A stretch of DNA of 64,000 bases from Roseicyclus sp. (GTDB lineage Bacteria > Pseudomonadota > Alphaproteobacteria > Rhodobacterales > Rhodobacteraceae), in assembly GCA_018401965.1 (NCBI GenBank), contig JAGYJU010000020.1:474013-538012 (forward strand), read 5' to 3'. The position numbers and the translations under genes were made by a program. Position 1 is the stretch's first letter; each line of letters begins with the position of its first letter. This document shows, one piece after another, positions 18,961 through 30,344 of this stretch. A model generated the notes under the pieces. That model had not been told where the DNA came from. It did no database searches and saw only the letters and a program-made list of their open reading frames with translations.

Positions 18961-19488
18961 CAAATTTCCGTTGTGTTAGAAGTCTGTAGGCCCTGTGGGT
19001 AGATTCGAAGCAGGTTCACATATCTGTCAAGTTTGAAGAGTCGTTGCAGCGGCGCTGCGCTATCCGCTAGCTTGACCAAGCGATTCAGGCGCCCTGGGGG
19101 CGGATTTGCGGGACAAGAACCACAGGTTTGCGCCGGCGGTGATCCGAAAGGGTCAAAGGGATATCCCGCCGCAGGATGGGCCGTGTGTCTTGGAACAAGA
19201 ACGGGTGCAGGGGTTCCCTTGCGCGGCAAGTTTCTTTTTCCCGTAGATCTTATCCCCGGCGCCCGGCTTGCGGTCCATGACAACTGGCATTTGTGTCGGT
19301 GCCCGCGTGTGCATCGAATCGTGAAAGATGTGTTCATGGGTCGGCGTAAGGCGCCCGTCACGACAGGGGGAGGGACAGTCCCCGTGTCGCTAGACGCGTC
19401 CGCGCAATGATCTGCCCTGGGTGGGGCGAGGGTAAGCGGTTGTTCATGGCGGGTAGCCACAAAAACTTGAACGGGGATGATAGGGAAA
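18961..19488. other. Gene-free region upstream of dnaA; possible but unproven origin
   Basis: About 530 bp without a recognisable gene, between rpsT and dnaA. I looked for DnaA boxes (TTATCCACA) and found only 7/9 matches: 18994-19002 (reverse), 19250-19258 and 19453-19461. This is too weak to call oriC, although the gene context (rpsT-dnaA-dnaN-recF-gyrB) is often origin-proximal. The dnaA promoter must lie here. Confidence 0.3.
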
Positions 19489-20878
19489 ATGACGCACGAG
19501 ACGTGGGGGCAAGTTCGGGGCGAGCTGCTGAAATCGGTTGGAGAAAACAACTTCTCAGCGTGGATTGACCCGATCACCTTTGACCGTCTTGATGACCGCA
19601 CCGTGCGCTTTCACGTCCCGACCAATTTCTTCGGGTCCTGGGTGTCGCAGAATTTCGGCGACATCATCTTGCGCCACCTGATTTCTGCCGGCGTCGGTGT
19701 CGACCGGGTCGAGTTTTCCGTAGATGCGGGCCTGGGCGAACGTGCCGGCAACCGCAATGCTGCCCCCGTGCGCAGTGTGCAGGCCGCGCCCGCGCGCACC
19801 GCACCCGCCACAGCCCATCGCACCGGCACCGACGATCTGCCGGGCGCCACATTGAACCCGGCCTATACGTTTGACAATTTCATCGTCGGCAAACCCAATG
19901 AATTGGCCCATGCCGCCGCCCGCCGTGTCGCCGAAGGCCGCGATGTCACCTTCAACCCGCTGTTTCTGTATGGCGGCGTGGGCTTGGGCAAGACGCATCT
20001 GATGCATGCGATCGCCTGGGATCTGCGGGCGCGCTTCCCGGAGGCGCGCATCCTCTACCTGTCGGCCGAGCAGTTCATGTATCGGTTCGTGCGCGCGCTG
20101 CGTGAACAGGACACGATGACCTTCAAGCAGATTTTCCGGTCGGTCGACGTGTTGATGGTCGACGATGTGCAGTTCATCGCCGGCAAGACCTCGACGCAGG
20201 AAGAATTCTTTCACACCTTCAACGCGCTGGTTGAAGAGGGCAAACAGATCATCATTTCCGGCGACCGCGCGCCGGTCGACATGGAAGAACTGGATGCGCG
20301 CATCGCGTCGCGGCTTCAATGCGGGCTGGTGGTCGATCTGCACCCGACGGATTACGAATTGCGCTTGGGCGTGTTGCAGCACAAGGCCGAACAGGCCATG
20401 GCGCGCAACCCGCAGATCAAGCTGTCCGAGGGCGTGCTGGAATTCATGGCCCTGCGGATTTCGACCAATATCCGCGTGGTCGAAGGGGCGCTGACACGGC
20501 TGTTTGCCTTTGCCGATCTGGTGCGCCGCGAGATCACGGTGGACATGGTGCAGGATTGCCTGGCCGATATCCTGCGCTCGACCGACCGCAAGGTGACACT
20601 GGACCAGATCATCAAGACCTGTTGCGAATATTACAAGATCCGGCAGGCCGATATCACCGGATCCAGCCGCGCACGCGCGGTGTGCGCGGCCGCGCCAGAT
20701 GGCGATGTACCTGTCCAAGGCGCTGACCTCGCGCAGCTATCCGGAAATCGCGCGCAAACTGGGGGGGCGTGACCACACCACGGTCTTGTACGGTGTGCGC
20801 AAGATCGAGGAATTGATGTCTGTGGACAGCCAGATCGCGGAAGACGCGGAGATCTTGCGCCGGATGCTGGAGGCCTAA
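19489..20878 (+). CDS. dnaA: Chromosomal replication initiator DnaA, frameshifted in this sequence
   Basis: Two frames give one DnaA of about 462 residues. The first frame has the N-terminal DnaB-interaction domain ([20 protein letters not shown]), AAA+ Walker [11 protein letters not shown], Walker [12 protein letters not shown], and the sensor regions. After codon GTG at 20680-20682 an extra T (20683) shifts the frame. In the +1 frame the DNA-binding domain IV continues perfectly: [20 protein letters not shown], then the signature [18 protein letters not shown], to TAA at 20876-20878. As written, the first frame instead ends at 20772 without domain IV. DnaA is essential, so a sequence error is likely. 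ATG 19489 is preferred over ATG 19477. Confidence 0.88.
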
Positions 20879-21013
20879 CCGCCTGTGTCATGGGCCATGA
20901 GACCCGAGAGGGCTTGACGCCCGTGGCCAGCCCGGACACTCCTGTAAAAAACGGTTGTGCTGACGGGGGATGGGGCTAGTCTCACACCCCCGCATCTTGT
21001 CGGAGCAAGGGTT

Positions 21014-22132
21014 ATGAAACTATCGATCGAGCGCGCCACGTTGTTGCGCGCTGTCTCTCAGGCGCAGTCGGTGGTTGAGCGTCGCAACACCATCCCGATC
21101 CTCGCCAATGTGCTGATCGAAGCCGAGGGCGACAGCGTCAGTTTCCGCGCCACGGACCTGGACATCGAGGTGGTCGACAAGGCCCCCGCGATGGTGGAAC
21201 GCGCCGGCGCCACGACCGTGTCGGCGGTGACATTGCACGAAATCGTGCGCAAACTGCCCGATGGTGCGCTTGTGACCCTGAGCGATGACAGCGCGTCTGG
21301 CCGGTTGACGGTGCAGGCCGGGCGGTCGAATTTCCAGCTTGCGACGCTTCCCAAGGAAGATTTCCCGGTGATGACGGCGTCGGAATACGGCGCGAATTTT
21401 TCCTGCCCCGCACCGGTGTTGCGGCGCTTGTTCGACAAGTCCAAATTCGCCATTTCAACCGAGGAAACCCGGTATTACCTGAACGGCGTCTATTTCCACG
21501 TGGCCGATGGCGAAAACGGCCCGGTGTTGCGCGCGGTGGCCACCGATGGGCACAGGTTGGCGCGGATCGACGCGGCGCTGCCCGATGGGGCGGCAGGCAT
21601 GACCGGGGTCATCGTGCCCCGCAAGACCGTGGGCGAGATGCGCAAGCTTTTGGAAGATGACGATGCCAAGATCGCGGTGTCGGTGTCGGAAACCAAGATC
21701 CGCTTTGCGACGCCGGAAATTACCCTGACCTCCAAGGTCATCGACGGAACATTCCCCGATTACGCGCGGGTGATCCCGACCGGCAACACCCGCCGCATGG
21801 AAGTGGACGCGGCCGATTTCGCCAAGGCGGTCGACCGGGTTGCCACCGTCAGTTCGGAACGGTCGCGCGCGGTGAAGATGTCGCTGGATGAAGACCGGCT
21901 GGTCTTGTCGGTGAACGCACCCGATGCGGGCAATGCCGAGGAAGAACTGGCCGTGGCCTATGCCGACGAGCGGCTGGAGATCGGGTTCAACGCCAAGTAC
22001 CTGCTGGAAATCGCCAGCCAGGTGGACCGCGAGAACGCGGTATTCCTGTTTTCCACCCCCGGCGAGCCGACCCTGATGCGCGAAGGCAATGACACGTCCG
22101 CGATCTATGTCGTGATGCCGATGCGGGTGTGA
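21014..22132 (+). CDS. dnaN: DNA polymerase III beta sliding clamp
   Basis: 372 residues. The three-fold clamp domain repeats are recognisable, with MKLSIERATLLRAVSQAQSV at the start, VATDGHRLARID in domain 2, and the C-terminal YVVMPMRV that forms part of the protein-binding cleft edge. It encircles DNA and tethers polymerase and repair enzymes. ATG 21014 is preceded by AGCAAGGG; it follows dnaA by about 135 bp. Confidence 0.97.
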   Translation: MKLSIERATLLRAVSQAQSVVERRNTIPILANVLIEAEGDSVSFRATDLDIEVVDKAPAMVERAGATTVSAVTLHEIVRKLPDGALVTLSDDSASGRLTVQAGRSNFQLATLPKEDFPVMTASEYGANFSCPAPVLRRLFDKSKFAISTEETRYYLNGVYFHVADGENGPVLRAVATDGHRLARIDAALPDGAAGMTGVIVPRKTVGEMRKLLEDDDAKIAVSVSETKIRFATPEITLTSKVIDGTFPDYARVIPTGNTRRMEVDAADFAKAVDRVATVSSERSRAVKMSLDEDRLVLSVNAPDAGNAEEELAVAYADERLEIGFNAKYLLEIASQVDRENAVFLFSTPGEPTLMREGNDTSAIYVVMPMRV

Positions 22133-22165
22133 CGGCGCTGGGCGGGCCCAGCTGCACCGCCAGCA

Positions 22166-22188
22166 TGCGTATTTATGGGAAGATGAAG
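22166..22188 (+). repeat. Intergenic 23-bp repeat, copy 1
   Basis: A 23-bp sequence with core TGCGTATTTATGGGAAG lies between dnaN and recF. An identical copy occurs inverted at 50496-50518 and a near copy at 50445-50467. Its 3' end (GATGAAGGGGAGG) also supplies the recF ribosome binding site. Confidence 0.75.
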
Positions 22189-22199
22189 GGGAGGGGGCG

Positions 22200-23300
22200 A
22201 TGACCGCGGTGTTCGTCGCAACCCTTGCCCTGTCGCATTTCCGCAGCCATCGCCGCGCGCGGGTTCATCTGGATGGGCGCCCCGTGGCGCTGTTCGGGCC
22301 CAATGGCGCGGGCAAGACCAACCTGATGGAGGCCGTGTCGCTGTTGTCGCCGGGGCGCGGACTGCGCCGGGCGAATGCCGAGGACATCATCCGCCGCCCC
22401 GAGGCGATCGGCTGGAAGATCAGTGCCGGGATCGCGGGTGCGGGGCTGGGTCACCAGATCGAGTTGATGGCAGAGCCGGGGCAGGCGCGCGTCACGCGGA
22501 TCGATGACAAGCCCGCGCCGCAAACGGCGCTTGCGCGGCTGATCCGGATCGTCTGGCTGGTGCCCGCGCAGGATCGGCTCTGGATCGAGGGCGCAGAGGG
22601 TCGGCGGCGTTTCCTGGACCGGATCACCCTGAGTTTCGAGCCCGGCCATGCCGAGGCGACCCTTGCCTATGAAAAGGCGATGCGCGAGCGCAACCGTTTG
22701 CTGAAGGACCAGGTCACGGACGCGCGCTGGTATGGCGCGCTGGAACGCCAGATGGCCGAGGCGGCGGCGATGATCACGGGCAATCGCCGCGCGGCGCTGG
22801 CGCGGATCATGGCGGCGCAGCAAGGGGCGGAAACCGCCTTTCCGGCGGCCGACCTGGTGCTGGACACCGATGATTTGACCGAGGCCGGCGATTTCGCGGC
22901 GGCCTTTGCCGAGAGCCGGGGCCGTGACATGGCGGCGGGGCGCGCGTTGATCGGGCCGCATCGCGCCGACCTGGCCGCGACATATGTCGACAAGGCGATG
23001 CCCGCCGCGCAATGTTCGACGGGGGAACAAAAGGCACTTTTGATTTCGCTGGTGCTGGCCAATGCGCGCGCGCTCAAGGCCGATACCGGGGCGGCGCCGC
23101 TGGTCTTGCTGGACGAGGTGGCGGCGCATCTGGATGCGGCCCGGCGCGCGGCCCTGTTCGACGAGATCTGCGCCCTTGGCGCGCAGGCCTGGATGACCGG
23201 CACCGGCCCGGAATTGTTCAGCGACCTTGGCGCGCGCGCGCAGCATCTTGCCGTGGCCGAAAATGCCGGCGAAAGCTCTGTGCAAGAGGAAAGCCCATGA
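22200..23300 (+). CDS. recF: DNA replication/repair protein RecF
   Basis: 366 residues. SMC/ABC-type ATPase: Walker A LFGPNGAGKTNLMEAVSLLSPGRGLR, signature region CSTGEQKALLISLVLANA, and Walker B PLVLLDEVAAHLDAARR. RecF with RecO and RecR loads RecA at single-strand gaps and helps stalled forks restart. Follows dnaN in the conserved replication block. The stop overlaps the next start (ATGA). Confidence 0.96.
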   Translation: MTAVFVATLALSHFRSHRRARVHLDGRPVALFGPNGAGKTNLMEAVSLLSPGRGLRRANAEDIIRRPEAIGWKISAGIAGAGLGHQIELMAEPGQARVTRIDDKPAPQTALARLIRIVWLVPAQDRLWIEGAEGRRRFLDRITLSFEPGHAEATLAYEKAMRERNRLLKDQVTDARWYGALERQMAEAAAMITGNRRAALARIMAAQQGAETAFPAADLVLDTDDLTEAGDFAAAFAESRGRDMAAGRALIGPHRADLAATYVDKAMPAAQCSTGEQKALLISLVLANARALKADTGAAPLVLLDEVAAHLDAARRAALFDEICALGAQAWMTGTGPELFSDLGARAQHLAVAENAGESSVQEESP

Positions 23301-23923
23301 CCCTGACCCTTGCCCAGATCGCGCTTTATGCGGGCGCGTTGTTCGTCTTGTTCCTGACGCCCGGCCCGGTCTGGCTGGCCTGTGGCGCGCGGGCGCTGGC
23401 GCATGGCTGGGTTGCGGCGATCCCGCTGATCGCGGGCGTGGCGCTGGGCGATGCGCTGTGGTCGATCACGGCGACGCTGGGGCTTGCCTGGATCGTGGGC
23501 AGTTATGACTGGGTGATGGAGGCGCTGCGCTGGGTCGCGGTGGGGGTGTTTGTGCTGATGGGCTGGCTGTTGATCCGCAACGCCGACAAGACCATCGCCG
23601 CCGACAGCGCCCTGACCCGGCCGGGCGCCTGGGCGGGGTTTGCGGCGGGCATCGCCGCCATCCTGGCCAACCCCAAGGCGATCTTGTTCTACATGGGCAT
23701 GTTGCCGGGGTTCTTTGACCTGACCAGTGTCACCGCACCCGATATCGTGGTGATCGCGCTGGTGTCGGCCTTGGTGCCTTTCGTGTCGAACATCGGCTTT
23801 GCAGCCCTGGTCGATGGGGCGCGGCGGCGGTTTTCCAGCCCGGACCGGCTGGCGCGGATCAACCGGGTGTCAGGCGGTTTGCTGATCCTTGTGGCTGTGG
23901 TGATCGCGCTATCCAACCGCTAA
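23297..23923 (+). CDS. LysE/RhtB-family amino-acid exporter
   Basis: 208 residues with about six membrane helices. The family start LFLTPGPVWLACGARALAHG and the ILANPKAILFYMGMLPGFFD segment (helix 4) are clear. RhtB/LysE proteins export amino acids or derivatives such as homoserine and threonine; the substrate here is not determinable. ATG 23297 overlaps the recF stop by ATGA, so it is co-translated with recF, upstream of gyrB. Confidence 0.88.
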   Translation: MTLTLAQIALYAGALFVLFLTPGPVWLACGARALAHGWVAAIPLIAGVALGDALWSITATLGLAWIVGSYDWVMEALRWVAVGVFVLMGWLLIRNADKTIAADSALTRPGAWAGFAAGIAAILANPKAILFYMGMLPGFFDLTSVTAPDIVVIALVSALVPFVSNIGFAALVDGARRRFSSPDRLARINRVSGGLLILVAVVIALSNR

Positions 23924-23939
23924 ATCTTGGGGGGATCGC

Positions 23940-26415
<2,476 letters not shown>

Positions 26416-26420
26416 CCTGT

Positions 26421-26446
26421 GGCGGTGCGCCTATGGGCGCGCCGCC
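26421..26446. terminator. GC hairpin between convergent gyrB and hemerythrin genes
   Basis: GGCGGTGCGCC (26421-26431) pairs with GGCGCGCCGCC (26436-26446) with one G-T wobble and a 4-nt loop. No T-run follows on either strand, so it is only a possible terminator or mRNA 3'-end stabiliser. Confidence 0.35.
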
Positions 26447-26452
26447 CCGGAC

Positions 26453-27016
26453 TCAGCCCAGCCCGCCCGGCCCATCGCGCAGGATGACCGGCACGATCAA
26501 ATCTTCTTCGTCGTCGAGATGGCGGGTGATCAGCCGGGTCAGATCGGCCAGCCCATGGTGCAGCGTCGCCGCCGCGCGCCTTGGGTCTTGGCCTTGCCCG
26601 CGCTGGATCACGCCATTGGCCTGATCCACGAACCGCCCCAACAGCCCGTCCAGTGCGTGATGGTCGCTGTCGAGCAGGTCAAAGCCGGTTTCGATCCGCG
26701 GGTCGCGGGTGCGCAGGATCGGGAAATAATGCTGGTCCTCGATCTGGTGGTGGCCGTGAAGCTGGTTCACGAAGGCCGAGCCGTAGTGTGCGATGATCCG
26801 GGTAAAGTGGCGGGTGTCGCGCGCGCCATCCAGAAACGCCTCGGTCTCGGTGGTCATGCGGCCCATCAGGTCGCGAAACATCAGGTGCCGCTCGAGCCAG
26901 AAACTGACCAGGCCGTGAAACTGCGGGTCTGCGGGCCAGCCGTCGCGCGGGTAATCGCGCAGCAGCACGCGAAGCGGTTCGGGCAGGCCGGTGCGTGTTT
27001 CCAGGGAAATATCCAT
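26453..27016 (-). CDS. Hemerythrin HHE-domain protein
   Basis: 187 residues, helical. Metal-ligand pattern for a di-iron four-helix bundle: GLVSFWLERHLMFRD, HGHHQIEDQHYFPIL (HxxxE pattern), DSDHHALDGLLGRF and ITRHLDDEEDLIVP. Such proteins bind oxygen or nitric oxide or act in iron/redox sensing; the exact role is not readable. It lies 18 nt downstream of mlaC on the same strand and is probably cotranscribed. Confidence 0.85.
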   Translation of the reverse strand: MDISLETRTGLPEPLRVLLRDYPRDGWPADPQFHGLVSFWLERHLMFRDLMGRMTTETEAFLDGARDTRHFTRIIAHYGSAFVNQLHGHHQIEDQHYFPILRTRDPRIETGFDLLDSDHHALDGLLGRFVDQANGVIQRGQGQDPRRAAATLHHGLADLTRLITRHLDDEEDLIVPVILRDGPGGLG

Positions 27017-27034
27017 GTCGCCCGCGTTGCGCGG

Positions 27035-27646
27035 TCAGCCCATGCCGCGCAAGGTCTGGATCGTTGCGTCGATGGATCCGCCATTTCGGTCCATGATCGC
27101 GCCGATTTCGGACCGTTCCGAAATCACCAACGACACGCCTTCGATCAAGAGATCGATGAACAGCGCCCGCCCCGACCGATCCCAGACCCGGAACCGCACT
27201 TCGAATGGGCCAGAGCCGCGCAGAACGACAGAGGACACCACTTCGACATAGCGGCCCGTGTCCTGTGCGCCCGCCACGTTCACGCTGCCCCCGATGAATT
27301 CCCGAAACCGGCGCCCGTATTTGCGTGCCATGTAGAATTGGAACGCGGTGGCAAAGGCCGCAAGCTGGCCAGCGCTGGCCGACCGTGCCGCCGGGCCAAG
27401 CACCGATTGCGAAATGGTCGGCATGTCGCCGTAGCGCCCCATCATCCGTTCGAAATCATTGATCATCGCTGATTCGGACTGTCCCGAATTGATGATGCGG
27501 GTGATTTCGGCGGCGACGCTCGTGACCAGCGTTGTTGCCTCGCCGGTGGTCAGCGCCAGCGCGGGACGTGGCAGCACCGGCAAGGCAGCAACGGCGGCCA
27601 GGGTGGTCAGGGCAAGACGGCGGGTGGGTCCGGGATCATGGGGCAT
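27035..27646 (-). CDS. mlaC: MlaC/Ttg2D-type periplasmic phospholipid-binding protein
   Basis: About 203 residues from ATG 27646. The N-terminus carries an Arg-Arg signal peptide (TRRLALTTLAAVAALPVLPRPALA). The MlaC fold is recognisable from FERMMGRYGDMPTISQSVLG, FATAFQFYMARKYGRRFREF and LLIEGVSLVISERSEIGAI. MlaC shuttles phospholipids across the periplasm between outer-membrane MlaA and the inner-membrane MlaFEDB ABC complex. The start lies inside the 3' end of mlaA (11-bp overlap), indicating coupling. MlaFEDB genes are not in the window. Confidence 0.85.
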   Translation of the reverse strand: MPHDPGPTRRLALTTLAAVAALPVLPRPALALTTGEATTLVTSVAAEITRIINSGQSESAMINDFERMMGRYGDMPTISQSVLGPAARSASAGQLAAFATAFQFYMARKYGRRFREFIGGSVNVAGAQDTGRYVEVVSSVVLRGSGPFEVRFRVWDRSGRALFIDLLIEGVSLVISERSEIGAIMDRNGGSIDATIQTLRGMG

Positions 27647-28448
27647 AGGCATCAACATAAGTATCCGCATAGGGATCTGCATAGGGGCCTGCCCCAAGAT
27701 CATCCCCACCTGTTGCCGGATCGAACCCGAAACCTTGGCCGCCCAGACGGAAGCGGCGATTTTGCAGATACAGCGACCGCAGCTGGGCGTAGCCATCGGC
27801 GCTTTCATACAGAAGGCTGTTGATCGTGTCGTCGTTGTCATGGCGTTCGCCCAGCCGGTCGAGCACCCCGGCGCCGGAGGCATAGCGCCGATCCGGTGCC
27901 CCGACGACATGGCGCACCGGGTCGGTCGCGATATCGACCAAAAGCCCGACCGTGTCGCGCGTGGTCGAGGGGCCCAACACCGGCAGCATGATGAAATCGC
28001 CTTCACGGACACCGTAGATATGCAGCGTTTCCCCGAAATCTGTTTCCCGCGCAGGCACGCCAAGCGCCGTGGCCGGGTCAAACAGCCCACCAATCCCGAT
28101 GGTCGAATTCAGCAGGAACCGCAGGGTATTCTGCGTCGCCTGCCCCAGCCGGACCTGGAGAATGTTGTTCAGAACATAAGACGGCTGTGACAGGTTCGCA
28201 GCGAAATTGCTGACGCCCTGCCGCACCGGCGCGGGCACGGCGGTGCCGTAGCCCCGAGACACCGGCGCGACGATGGTTCGGTCAAGTGCCACGTTGAACT
28301 GGTGCATCGCCCGGTTCTGACGTTCGTCGACATCGGCGATGCTGTCGCCGGGCGGCATCGCCGCCGGCCCGCAGGCCGCCACCAAAACCACGAGGACTAC
28401 ACCGGAAAGGCGGGCCGCAAGGCGGCGATGAAAAGAGGCGCTGGGCAA
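27636..28448 (-). CDS. mlaA: MlaA/VacJ outer-membrane lipoprotein
   Basis: 270 residues from a TTG start at 28448. The N-terminal lipobox (LVVLVAACGPA, Cys near residue 26) predicts a lipoprotein. The MlaA signature follows: RAMHQFNVALDRTIVAPVSRGY, NFAANLSQPSYVLNNILQ, NSTIGIGGLFDPAT and VLGPSTTRDTVGLLVD. MlaA removes phospholipids misplaced in the outer leaflet. The C-terminus is a short Asp/Pro/Tyr/Ala repeat (DPYADPYADTY type), a lineage-specific tail. First gene of the mlaA-mlaC-hemerythrin run. Confidence 0.9.
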   Translation of the reverse strand: MPSASFHRRLAARLSGVVLVVLVAACGPAAMPPGDSIADVDERQNRAMHQFNVALDRTIVAPVSRGYGTAVPAPVRQGVSNFAANLSQPSYVLNNILQVRLGQATQNTLRFLLNSTIGIGGLFDPATALGVPARETDFGETLHIYGVREGDFIMLPVLGPSTTRDTVGLLVDIATDPVRHVVGAPDRRYASGAGVLDRLGERHDNDDTINSLLYESADGYAQLRSLYLQNRRFRLGGQGFGFDPATGGDDLGAGPYADPYADTYVDAYAP

Positions 28449-28622
28449 GGGCAGCTTCCCGAACGGCTAAAATGACACTGGGCGACCTAGGTTTGGCAAC
28501 CCGATGGAAAGGAATACGACGCTGTCTAGGCAGTATGGTGGTTAATTTGTTAAACGGTCTCTGGCAGGGAAGAGTCAAGTGTTAGCCCCACACGGTGCTG
28601 TGTAACGAGGATTGATGTCACG

Positions 28623-30344
28623 ATGACCCGTTTGGCGGCCTTACTGCCCGATGACCTGATCGCGTTCCATCGCCGCAACGCCTGGCTCTTGTGGTGCATC
28701 GCCGGGTTCAGCCTTGTCGTCAATGCCCTGATGCTGACGGGGCCCTTGTACATGTTGCAGGTCTATGACCGTGTTCTTGGATCCGGGTCCGAGGAAACAT
28801 TGGTCGCGCTGACCGTTCTGATCACCTTCCTGTTCCTGATGATGGGCGTGGTCGATTTCGTGCGCGGGCGGGTGGCGGCACGGTTTGGCGCGCGGTTGCA
28901 GGACGGGCTTGATCAACGGGTGTTCCGGGCCGCGCTGGCCCGCGCGCAGGCGACCGGGCAGCCGCAATCGGGCGTGCAGGATCTGGCCATGGTGCAGCGA
29001 TTGCTGGCATCGCCCGTGTTCATGGCGCTGTTCGACCTGCCATGGACCCCGCTGTTTCTGGGTGCGATTTTCCTGTTTCACCCGTGGCTTGGCTGGCTGG
29101 CGACAGGTGGCGCGGTGGTCCTGGTGGCGATCACGCTGATCAACCGCCTGCTCAGCCGTCAACCCATCGCGCGATCGGGTGGCGCGGCGCATCTGGCCGA
29201 TCACATGGCCACCGAATTGCAGGCCGAGGCGGAATTGGTGCGTGCGCTGGGTATGCGCGATGCCGTCTTTGCCCGCTGGCAAGCGCAACGGCGGTTCGCC
29301 CTGGCCGAAGGCATGCGCGCCGCCGACCTTGTCGGCGGGTTTTCCACCGCCACACGGACCCTGCGCCTGTTCCTGCAATCGGCGATCCTGGGCCTTGGGG
29401 CCTATCTCGTGCTGCAATCGGAGCTGACGGTGGGGGCGATGATTGCCGCCTCGATCCTGATGGGGCGGGCGCTTGCCCCGGTGGAACTGGCCATCGGGCA
29501 ATGGTCCGCGATCGCAGAGGCCGGCCAGGCTTGGACGCGGCTGCGCCAGCTGCTTGCGCAACAGCCCCAATTGCCCCCGCCCATGGCCTTGCCGCGCCCC
29601 CGCGCGCGTCTAGAGGTCCACACCTTGACCGTGGTGCCGCCCGGCGCGCGCGCGCCCACGCTGCGCGGTGTCAGCTTCCGGATCGAGCCGGGGCAGGCGG
29701 TGGGGGTCATCGGATCGTCCGGGTCGGGCAAATCGACCCTGGCGCGCGCCATCACCGGCGTCTGGGCGCCTGCGGCGGGCAGCATCCGGCTCGATGGTGC
29801 AACGCTCGATCAGTATGACGCCGACGCGCTGGGCCGCGTGATCGGCTACCTGCCGCAGGCCGTGACGCTGTTTGATGGCACGATCGCGGAAAATATCGCG
29901 CGGCTGGCCGTGGTGCCCGATCCCGACGGGATCGTTGCCGCCGCCCGTGCCGCGGCGGCGCATGACATGATCCTCGAGTTGCCGGATGGCTATGACACCC
30001 GCGTATCCGGGCTTGGCGCGCGCTTGTCCGGCGGGCAGATCCAGCGGATCGGGCTGGCGCGCGCGCTTTATGGCGACCCGGTTCTGCTGGTGCTGGATGA
30101 ACCGAATTCGGCGCTGGACAATGACGGCTCGATCGCGCTGAACACCGCCATCAAGGCGATCAAGGCCGATGGGCGCGCGGTGTTGATCATGGCGCATCGG
30201 CCCGCCGCGATCCGGGAATGTGACCGGCTTTTGGTGTTGTCGGGCGGCGCACCGACGATGTTCGGCCCGTCGCGCGATGTGTTGTCCAAGACGCTGGCCA
30301 ATTACGCCGACCTGCAGACCACCGCGGCAGGGGGGGTGTCATGA
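28623..30344 (+). CDS. Type I secretion ABC transporter (PrtD-like permease/ATPase)
   Basis: 573 residues. The N-half is a membrane domain starting with GPLYMLQVYDRVLGSGSEETL, which is characteristic of PrtD/HasD-type exporters. The C-half is an ATPase: Walker A GSSGSGKST, Q-loop GYLPQAVTLFDGTIAENI, signature LSGGQIQR, and Walker B LLVLDEPNSALD. It exports a protein substrate directly from the cytoplasm together with the adjacent HlyD-like adaptor and a TolC-type outer-membrane protein. No RTX substrate or TolC gene is in the window. No strong promoter is seen upstream. Confidence 0.92.
   Translation: MTRLAALLPDDLIAFHRRNAWLLWCIAGFSLVVNALMLTGPLYMLQVYDRVLGSGSEETLVALTVLITFLFLMMGVVDFVRGRVAARFGARLQDGLDQRVFRAALARAQATGQPQSGVQDLAMVQRLLASPVFMALFDLPWTPLFLGAIFLFHPWLGWLATGGAVVLVAITLINRLLSRQPIARSGGAAHLADHMATELQAEAELVRALGMRDAVFARWQAQRRFALAEGMRAADLVGGFSTATRTLRLFLQSAILGLGAYLVLQSELTVGAMIAASILMGRALAPVELAIGQWSAIAEAGQAWTRLRQLLAQQPQLPPPMALPRPRARLEVHTLTVVPPGARAPTLRGVSFRIEPGQAVGVIGSSGSGKSTLARAITGVWAPAAGSIRLDGATLDQYDADALGRVIGYLPQAVTLFDGTIAENIARLAVVPDPDGIVAAARAAAAHDMILELPDGYDTRVSGLGARLSGGQIQRIGLARALYGDPVLLVLDEPNSALDNDGSIALNTAIKAIKADGRAVLIMAHRPAAIRECDRLLVLSGGAPTMFGPSRDVLSKTLANYADLQTTAAGGVS

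Noticed and set aside
28545..28560. TTAATTTGTTAA upstream of the type I secretion genes as a CtrA site
   Set aside because: The spacing between half-sites is 4, not the expected 7.
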